Part shown: positions 59,339 through 64,000 of the stretch, piece after piece
Layout: each line of letters begins with the position of its first letter
How positions within the stretch are numbered: the stretch's first letter is position 1
From: Flavobacterium noncentrifugens
GTDB lineage: Bacteria > Bacteroidota > Bacteroidia > Flavobacteriales > Flavobacteriaceae
Direction of reading: 5' to 3'
Assembly (NCBI RefSeq): GCF_900100375.1
Contig: NZ_FNEZ01000001.1
Span: 186,001 to 250,000, forward strand
Length of the DNA: 64,000 nt
Made by a program: the position numbers and the translations under genes
The notes under the pieces: model-generated
Databases searched by the model: none
What the model saw: only the letters and a program-made list of their open reading frames with translations
What the model was told of the DNA's origin: nothing

Positions 59339-59390
59339 TTCTAATGTGGGTTCTTAGGAAATTCTAATGTGGCTTTAAGTTGGTTTTAAT
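59339..59390 (+). promoter_or_regulatory. Array of 7-base repeats, putative response-regulator binding site
   Basis: Five related heptamers start at 59339 (TTCTAAT), 59351 (TTCTTAG), 59362 (TTCTAAT), 59373 (CTTTAAG) and 59384 (TTTTAAT), so the spacings are 12, 11, 11 and 11 bases. The first and third are part of a longer exact repeat, TTCTAATGTGG. This is the geometry of PhoB/OmpR-type sites, with 7-base repeats on one face of the helix. The array lies between the two-component operon and the Usp-like gene, ending 42 bases before its ATG. Confidence 0.6.
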
Positions 59391-59432
59391 TTAGCCGCCG
59401 TTGTTTTGTAAGTGTAATCAAAAACACTTATT

Positions 59433-60158
59433 ATGAACAACATACTTATCCCAACCACACTGCAAAAAGACACGGTTTACGCGCTCAAAACTGCGCTGTC
59501 ACAATCTGAAGAAAATTCCAAAACCATTGTTTTGATGTTGCTGAAAGACACGCCTGACACGGCTTCGGCAGCGTTCTGGCTTCGCGACATGCAAAACGGC
59601 CTGACCGGACTTCAGGAAGAAATTCTGGAACAATGCCACGATATGGTTTCATTTCATCCAAATTTCAAACTTCAGGTGCACCAGCAATTTTCTGTTTCAG
59701 GCCCGCTGCTGCGGAATTTTATCGAAGCGCACAACATCGGACTGATCATTCTTCCGGATACTTTCAGGAAATCGCAACTTGAAATCAACCGCTATTGCCT
59801 GAAACTGCTTAAAAATTCTAATGTTCCGATTCTTCAGCTTGCTGCAGAATTTGACGAGCACCAGTTTTCGAAAGCGTTGTACATCGAAAACAGCGACTCG
59901 AATGTGCAGGCGAAAGACTTGCCGAAAATGATCGGCGGGCATTTTTCTTTTCGGATCATCAGCCAGGCCAAATTTTTTGACGACCAGAACCATGAAGAAA
60001 TGACGCCGGTACTTTACGATACGATCTACAAAAACGGCATCGATTTGCTGATTGAAACCCGAAAACCACAGAAAATCAGCCTTTCCAAAAAGCACAAATC
60101 CTCACTAAATGAAAATTTCGGATTGCCTGTACTTTCAGTTTGCGAGCCGGTTTATTAA
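59433..60158 (+). CDS. Universal-stress-protein-like protein
   Basis: A 241-residue cytoplasmic protein without a firm family hit by eye. The N-terminal strand NNILIPTTL, a helix, TIVLMLL, then LIILPDTF and VPILQLA follow the Rossmann-like plan of UspA domains, and a second, weaker half follows (about 150-241). The ATP-binding G-rich signature of nucleotide-binding Usps is absent. It is the first of two genes downstream of the heptamer array and 24 bases before the bestrophin gene, so it may be a cytoplasmic partner of that channel; this is inference. Confidence 0.6.
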   Translation: MNNILIPTTLQKDTVYALKTALSQSEENSKTIVLMLLKDTPDTASAAFWLRDMQNGLTGLQEEILEQCHDMVSFHPNFKLQVHQQFSVSGPLLRNFIEAHNIGLIILPDTFRKSQLEINRYCLKLLKNSNVPILQLAAEFDEHQFSKALYIENSDSNVQAKDLPKMIGGHFSFRIISQAKFFDDQNHEEMTPVLYDTIYKNGIDLLIETRKPQKISLSKKHKSSLNENFGLPVLSVCEPVY

Positions 60159-60182
60159 TTATCATCCTAAAAAATAAAATAT

Positions 60183-61133
60183 ATGCTGTTGAAGAAAAAA
60201 ATCCCCATGAAATATGTCCTGGGAAAAATCAGGGTTGAATTGTTGCTTGTCTTTTTATATGCGACCGCATTTTCGGTTGTCCATTATTTTTACGGATCGA
60301 TCGCACTTGAAATCCCAATTGCCGTGCCCACAATTGTAGGAACCGTAATTTCGTTATTGCTCGCCTTTAAATCAAACCAGGCATACGACCGTTGGTGGGA
60401 AGCGCGAATCATTTGGGGCGGTGTCGTCAATGATTCCCGAACGCTGCTCCGTCAGGTCATCGCATTTTACAAAGATCCGGATTTCTCCGATGAGGCGAAT
60501 CATTTTAAAGAAAGTTATGCCAAAAGGCAAGCGGCCTGGTGTTACAGCCTGGCGCAATCGCTGCGCGGAAAAGATCCGGTTAAAGCAACGAAGCATTTAT
60601 TGAATGACGAAGAACTGCAATTCATACAACGCCACAAACATGTGCCAAATGCCATCCTTATGCTGCATGCAAAAGAATTGACAAAAGCGACACAAAACGA
60701 AAAATTCAATACCTTCCAGCAGGTTGAAATCGACAATACGTTGACGCGCCTTTGCGATTCGATGGGAAAATGCGAGCGCATTAAAAACACGATTTTCCCG
60801 ACGACTTACAGTATGTACATCCGATTTACCTTGTGTTTGTTTATTATTTTATTGCCGTTTGGCGTTGCACAGCATTTGGGCTGGCTGCAGATTCCGGTGG
60901 TTGTGACTTTAGGAGCCGCGTTCTTCCTGATTGAAAAAATGGCGATCCATTTACAGGATCCGTTTGAAAGCCGACCGACTGATACGCCGATGACTGCGAT
61001 TTGCAACAATATCGAAAAAAATTTATTGCAGATGGTGAATGAATTCCGTGACGAATATGAACATGAAATGCCGGATGCAAAATCCAAAACACATCATATC
61101 GAACCATTGCAAAATGCCTATTTCGTATTGTAA
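60183..61133 (+). CDS. Bestrophin-family anion channel
   Basis: A 316-residue membrane protein of the bestrophin/UPF0187 family, which forms pentameric anion (chloride) channels, or in some bacteria cation-conducting ones. The conserved core SNQAYDRWWEARIIWGGVVNDSR is visible near residue 65, with hydrophobic segments at about 20-60 and 215-260, and a late pore-proximal DPFESRPTDTPM stretch. Its position behind a two-component system and a heptamer array suggests regulated expression. The length is normal for bacterial members. Confidence 0.93.
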   Translation: MLLKKKIPMKYVLGKIRVELLLVFLYATAFSVVHYFYGSIALEIPIAVPTIVGTVISLLLAFKSNQAYDRWWEARIIWGGVVNDSRTLLRQVIAFYKDPDFSDEANHFKESYAKRQAAWCYSLAQSLRGKDPVKATKHLLNDEELQFIQRHKHVPNAILMLHAKELTKATQNEKFNTFQQVEIDNTLTRLCDSMGKCERIKNTIFPTTYSMYIRFTLCLFIILLPFGVAQHLGWLQIPVVVTLGAAFFLIEKMAIHLQDPFESRPTDTPMTAICNNIEKNLLQMVNEFRDEYEHEMPDAKSKTHHIEPLQNAYFVL

Positions 61134-61162
61134 GTTTTCGCTGCGGATGTCTTAAAAAGTTT

Positions 61163-61170
61163 TACTTTTG
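61163..61170 (+). promoter_or_regulatory. Putative -7 element for fabD
   Basis: TACTTTTG, 24 bases before the ATG at 61195. An in-frame TTG start codon would lie within this box, which rules it out as the true fabD start. Confidence 0.55.
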
Positions 61171-61194
61171 CTTCCACAAACAAAAGAACAGACT

Positions 61195-62085
61195 ATGAAA
61201 GCATATATTTTTCCGGGACAGGGCGCCCAATTTACCGGAATGGGTAAAGAATTGTACGAGCAATCGGACCTTGCAAAAGAACTTTTTGAAAGAGCCAACG
61301 AAATATTGGGTTTCCGTATTACCGACATTATGTTTGAAGGTACGGCCGAACAGTTAAAAGAAACCAAAGTCACGCAACCGGCAGTATTTTTACATTCGGT
61401 AATCCTCGCAAAAACGATGAATGAAACGTTCAGGCCTGAAATGGTGGCCGGACATTCCTTAGGCGAATTTTCTGCTCTGGTTGCCAACGGCGCTTTATCA
61501 TTCGAAGATGGGTTAAAACTGGTTTCACAACGTGCGATTGCGATGCAGAAAGCCTGCGAAATTACACCTTCAACAATGGCAGCAGTTTTAGGGCTTGACG
61601 ATAAAATCGTTGAAGATGTTTGCGCTACGATCGACGGCGTTGTAGTTCCTGCGAATTATAACTGCCCGGGACAACTGGTAATTTCAGGAGAAACATCAGC
61701 AGTGGAAAAAGCTTGTGTAGCGATGAAAGAAGCGGGCGCAAAAAGAGCGTTGATCTTACCTGTAGGCGGTGCATTCCATTCGCCAATGATGGAACCGGCG
61801 CGTGAAGAATTGGCCGCAGCCATTGAAAGTACAACATTTTCACAACCGATTTGCCCGGTATATCAAAATGTGACGGCAAGCGCAGTTTCAGATCCCGAAG
61901 AAATCAAAAAGAATTTAATCATTCAATTGACCGCTCCGGTAAGATGGACGCAATCGGTACAGCAAATGATTAAGGACGGCGCGACTTTGTTTACTGAAGT
62001 TGGCCCCGGAAATGTACTTCAAGGATTGGTTAAGAAAATTGATGGCTCCGCTGAAACGGCGTCGGCAACACCAATTAATGGATAA
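61195..62085 (+). CDS. fabD: Malonyl-CoA:ACP transacylase
   Basis: FabD transfers malonyl groups from CoA to acyl-carrier protein, starting fatty-acid elongation in the cytoplasm. The 296-residue product starts MKAYIFPGQGAQ, has the active-site Ser88 in GHSLGEFSA, His195 in GGAFHSPMM, and the QPAVFLHS and GPGNVLQGLV segments of the family. The ATG at 61195 is used because the only upstream in-frame alternative (TTG at 61168) lies within the -7 box. A terminator follows at 62111. Confidence 0.96.
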   Translation: MKAYIFPGQGAQFTGMGKELYEQSDLAKELFERANEILGFRITDIMFEGTAEQLKETKVTQPAVFLHSVILAKTMNETFRPEMVAGHSLGEFSALVANGALSFEDGLKLVSQRAIAMQKACEITPSTMAAVLGLDDKIVEDVCATIDGVVVPANYNCPGQLVISGETSAVEKACVAMKEAGAKRALILPVGGAFHSPMMEPAREELAAAIESTTFSQPICPVYQNVTASAVSDPEEIKKNLIIQLTAPVRWTQSVQQMIKDGATLFTEVGPGNVLQGLVKKIDGSAETASATPING

Positions 62086-62110
62086 TTGATAATTGCCTTG
62101 ATTGTGTATA

Positions 62111-62143
62111 AAAAAAGTCCCGAACTATGTCTGGGACTTTTTT
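62111..62143. terminator. Terminator between fabD and galE
   Basis: AAAAAAGTCCC pairs with GGGACTTTTTT around an 11-base loop. A-run and T-run on both sides make it usable for both convergent genes. Outside it, ATTGATAATTG (about 62085-62095) and CAATTATCAAT (about 62203-62213) form weak inverted flanks. Confidence 0.9.
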
Positions 62144-62201
62144 ATGTTATATTGAACGCAATACATTTATGCGCAAACCACGCATTATCAATCGTCCATT
62201 A

Positions 62202-63224
62202 TCAATTATCAATTGACCTGATCTTTTTCTCCCATTTCCAAGCGCTTTCCAAAGCATCTTCCAAAGTCGATTGCGCTTTCCAGCCAAGAACATTGTTCGC
62301 TTTGTCAGTATTTGCATAAGCAGACGTAATATCGCCTTCGCGCCTTCCGACGATTTTATAAGGTAATTTTTTGCCGCTGACTTTTTCGAATGTTTGAATG
62401 ACTTCGAGAACCGTACTTCCTGTTCCAGTTCCAACGTTAAAGGTTTCCACTTTTTCGGAATTTTGCTTGTTTAATAATCTTTGCATCGCTACGACATGTG
62501 CTTTTGCAAGATCGACTACGTGAATGTAATCGCGTACGCAGGTTCCGTCCAGTGTTGGATAATCGTCGCCGTAAACTGACAATTCCTGGCGCAATCCAGC
62601 TCCCGTTTGCGTAATAAAAGGCACGAGATTTTGCGGAACGCCGATTGGCAATTCCCCGATTTCAGCTGTTGGATGCGCGCCGATCGGATTGAAATAACGC
62701 AATAAGATTGCATTGATTCCGCTTACTTTACAAGTTTCCGTAATGATCTCTTCCCCGATTTGCTTGGTATTTCCATAAGGCGAAGCTGCCGGTTGAACCG
62801 AAGCATTTTCTGTGATCGGCATTTTTTCAGCCTGGCCATAAACGGTGCAAGAAGAGCTGAAAATAAAGTTGGCTTCGTCTTTAGCCTGCAATTGCTGAAG
62901 CATGTAAACCAAAGTATTGATATTGTTTTCGTAATACAGCAACGGATTTTCGACGCTTTCGCCAACGGCTTTTGAAGCGGCAAAATGAATCACACCGGAA
63001 ATATCAGCATGCCTTTTAAAAAAATCAATGACTGCAGATTTTTCACGCAGGTCGAAGTTTTCGAAGATTGGCATTTTTCCGGTGATGGCAACAATTCCTT
63101 TCAAGACTTCGTCTGAAGAATTTGATAAATTATCTACAATTACAACGTCGAAGCCTTCATTTTGAAGCTCGACAACGGTATGGGAACCGATAAAACCTAA
63201 ACCTCCTGTGACTAAAATTTTCAT
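62202..63224 (-). CDS. galE: UDP-glucose 4-epimerase
   Basis: GalE interconverts UDP-glucose and UDP-galactose (and in some enzymes the N-acetyl forms) for surface polysaccharide or galactose use. It is an extended short-chain dehydrogenase of 340 residues: the NAD loop GGLGFIG is at 7-13, FSSSCTVYG supplies the catalytic serine, and the Tyr150-x3-Lys154 pair is in SPYGNTK. VETFNVGTGTGSTVLEVI marks the C-terminal sugar-binding part. The next gene upstream, a sugar aminotransferase on the same strand, is separated by a family I repeat, hinting at an envelope-sugar locus that continues outside the window. Confidence 0.95.
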   Translation of the reverse strand: MKILVTGGLGFIGSHTVVELQNEGFDVVIVDNLSNSSDEVLKGIVAITGKMPIFENFDLREKSAVIDFFKRHADISGVIHFAASKAVGESVENPLLYYENNINTLVYMLQQLQAKDEANFIFSSSCTVYGQAEKMPITENASVQPAASPYGNTKQIGEEIITETCKVSGINAILLRYFNPIGAHPTAEIGELPIGVPQNLVPFITQTGAGLRQELSVYGDDYPTLDGTCVRDYIHVVDLAKAHVVAMQRLLNKQNSEKVETFNVGTGTGSTVLEVIQTFEKVSGKKLPYKIVGRREGDITSAYANTDKANNVLGWKAQSTLEDALESAWKWEKKIRSIDN

Positions 63225-63266
63225 TAAACTTTATTTGTATTTGATGATTTTCTTTTGGAAACAACT

Positions 63267-63391
63267 GCCCTAGCCCTGATGGAAGCGGCATCCTTTTGCG
63301 GCATTTGAAATTAAAAGGAGAAAGTCCTGTGGGCTTTAGGTAAATACTCCAATGCCGTAAAAGATATAGCGGACAGCAGGAAAAAGCTCCT
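63267..63391 (-). repeat. Family I intergenic hairpin repeat, copy C
   Basis: The longest copy, about 125 bases. Read on the minus strand it begins AGGAGC, overlapping the stop codon of the aminotransferase, continues with GCTGTCCGCT and ATATCTTTTACGGCATT, then an unpaired middle, and returns with AATGCCGCAAAAGGATGCC, CCGCTTCC and GGGCTAGGGC. Besides ATCTTTT/AAAAGGAT, the CGGCATT/AATGCCG extension is specific to this copy and is fully complementary, which argues for selection on structure. Confidence 0.85.
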
Positions 63392-64000
63392 AATTTAAAA
63401 ATTCTAAAATCGAATCGGTGATGAATTTAATTTGCTCGTCATCGAGTTCCGTATGCATGGGCAAAGAAAGCACTTCTTTGACCAATTGGTTCGTGATTGG
63501 GAAATCTTCTTCCCTGTATCTTGAATCGATGTATGCCTTTTGCGCATGCAGCGGAATTGGGTAATAAATCGCGCACGGAATGCCTTTGTCAAGCAAATGC
63601 TGCATCAATCCGTCGCGGTTTGCATCGACAATCCTTAATGTATATTGGTGAAAAACATGGCTGTCTTTGTCGCCTGAAATAAACGGCGTGACGATATTTT
63701 TATGGTTTGCCAACGCTGCAGAATATTTCTGGGCTGCATTTTGGCGTGCGTCATTATAGTGGTCGAGTTTTGGCAGTTTTGCATTTAAAACCGCTGCCTG
63801 AATGCTGTCTAATCTCGAGTTTACGCCAACCACATCATGGTGGTAACGCACATACATGCCATGGTTTACAATGCCGCGAAGTTTGTGTGCGAGTTCGTCG
63901 TCGTTTGTGAAAATCGCGCCGCCATCGCCATAGCAACCTAAATTTTTAGATGGAAAAAAAGACGTTGAAGCAACATGCCCGATGACGCCCACTTTCGTTT
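63390..64000 (-). CDS. DegT/DnrJ/EryC1/StrS-family sugar aminotransferase, C-terminal part
   Basis: A PLP-dependent aminotransferase that acts on nucleotide-linked keto-sugars, for example in WecE/PglE-type pathways. The gene enters from beyond base 64000. The visible 203 codons hold the PLP lysine in TSFFPSKNLGCYGDGGA and the following NHGMYVRYHHDVVG and NSRLDSIQAAVLNAKL segments, diagnostic for the family. A GTG at 63990-63992 is internal, since the frame stays open and conserved upstream of it. The stop codon lies at the edge of a family I repeat. It probably belongs to a surface-glycan locus with galE. Confidence 0.92.
   Translation of the reverse strand, partial: TKVGVIGHVASTSFFPSKNLGCYGDGGAIFTNDDELAHKLRGIVNHGMYVRYHHDVVGVNSRLDSIQAAVLNAKLPKLDHYNDARQNAAQKYSAALANHKNIVTPFISGDKDSHVFHQYTLRIVDANRDGLMQHLLDKGIPCAIYYPIPLHAQKAYIDSRYREEDFPITNQLVKEVLSLPMHTELDDEQIKFITDSILEFLN

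Noticed and set aside
61168-61194. Upstream TTG start for fabD
   Set aside because: The TTG is part of the TACTTTTG -7 box, so it would not be in the transcript; the ATG at 61195 gives the conserved N-terminus.
62076-62217. ATTGATAATTG/CAATTATCAAT flanks around the fabD-galE terminator as a mobile element
   Set aside because: The arms are short, AT-rich and partly inside or beside coding sequence; simple-sequence similarity is a sufficient explanation.

Overview
The window reads as a chromosomal segment of a member of Bacteroidota, family Flavobacteriaceae, most likely a Flavobacterium. The evidence is: a mraZ-to-murC division and wall cluster with no murF between murE and mraY; the gliding-motility genes gldB and gldC next to nadE; a type IX secretion (T9SS) sorting tail and a T9SS plug-family protein; lipoproteins with Bacteroidetes-style lipoboxes; and many copies of the Bacteroidetes promoter signature, TAnnTTTG with an upstream TTG or TTTG, close to start codons. 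A DUF3494 ice-binding protein and a membrane fatty-acid desaturase would fit a cold-tolerant species, but that is inference. No transposase, integrase, phage gene or CRISPR array was seen.

Layout. 1-10.6 kb: minus-strand dcw operon, transcribed mraZ, rsmH, ftsL, ftsI, murE, mraY, murD, ftsW, murG, murC (cut by the window edge). It is tightly packed, with several overlaps, and is preceded by a regular array of GTGG boxes that looks like the MraZ operator. 10.9-17 kb: alpha/beta hydrolase, engB, an unknown lipoprotein, gldB/gldC, nadE and a LuxR-type response regulator. 17-24.7 kb: dnaG with all four zinc ligands replaced, an ECF sigma/membrane protein/outer-membrane protein set, a polyprenyl synthase, another lipoprotein and rlmN. 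24.8-30 kb: O-methyltransferase, PAP2 phosphatase, tatA, three tandem paralogous exported proteins, pepE and tRNA-Gly(TCC). 30-40.6 kb: acetyltransferase, two tail-to-tail L,D-transpeptidases, a DUF5916 protein, gpmI, map, a methyltransferase, the T9SS plug-family protein and apaG. 40.6-46.5 kb: a four-gene ligase-associated DNA-repair set (exonuclease, ATP-dependent ligase, Lhr-like helicase, PdeM). 46.8-57.1 kb: ice-binding protein, pruA, a T9SS cargo protein, rsmG, desaturase, aminotransferase, purT, sugar acetyltransferase, AraC regulator and DUF983. 57.3-61.1 kb: a two-component system followed by a Usp-like protein and a bestrophin channel, separated by an array of 7-bp repeats at 11-12 bp spacing. 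61.2-64 kb: fabD, galE and a sugar aminotransferase cut by the window end.

The features least explained by ordinary gene content are three families of intergenic repeats. Family I has five copies in two subtypes. Four of them keep a central helix of the type ATCTTTT/AAAAGGAT, with sequence changes that preserve pairing, and all five lie 3' of a gene in the same orientation. Family II has five AACCATTAAG...CTTAATGGTT hairpins, two of them inside the repair cluster. Family III is an AAAGTTACAGAG-type inverted repeat that also forms a terminator. These repeats and the putative response-regulator array upstream of the Usp/bestrophin pair are the main candidates for new biology here.
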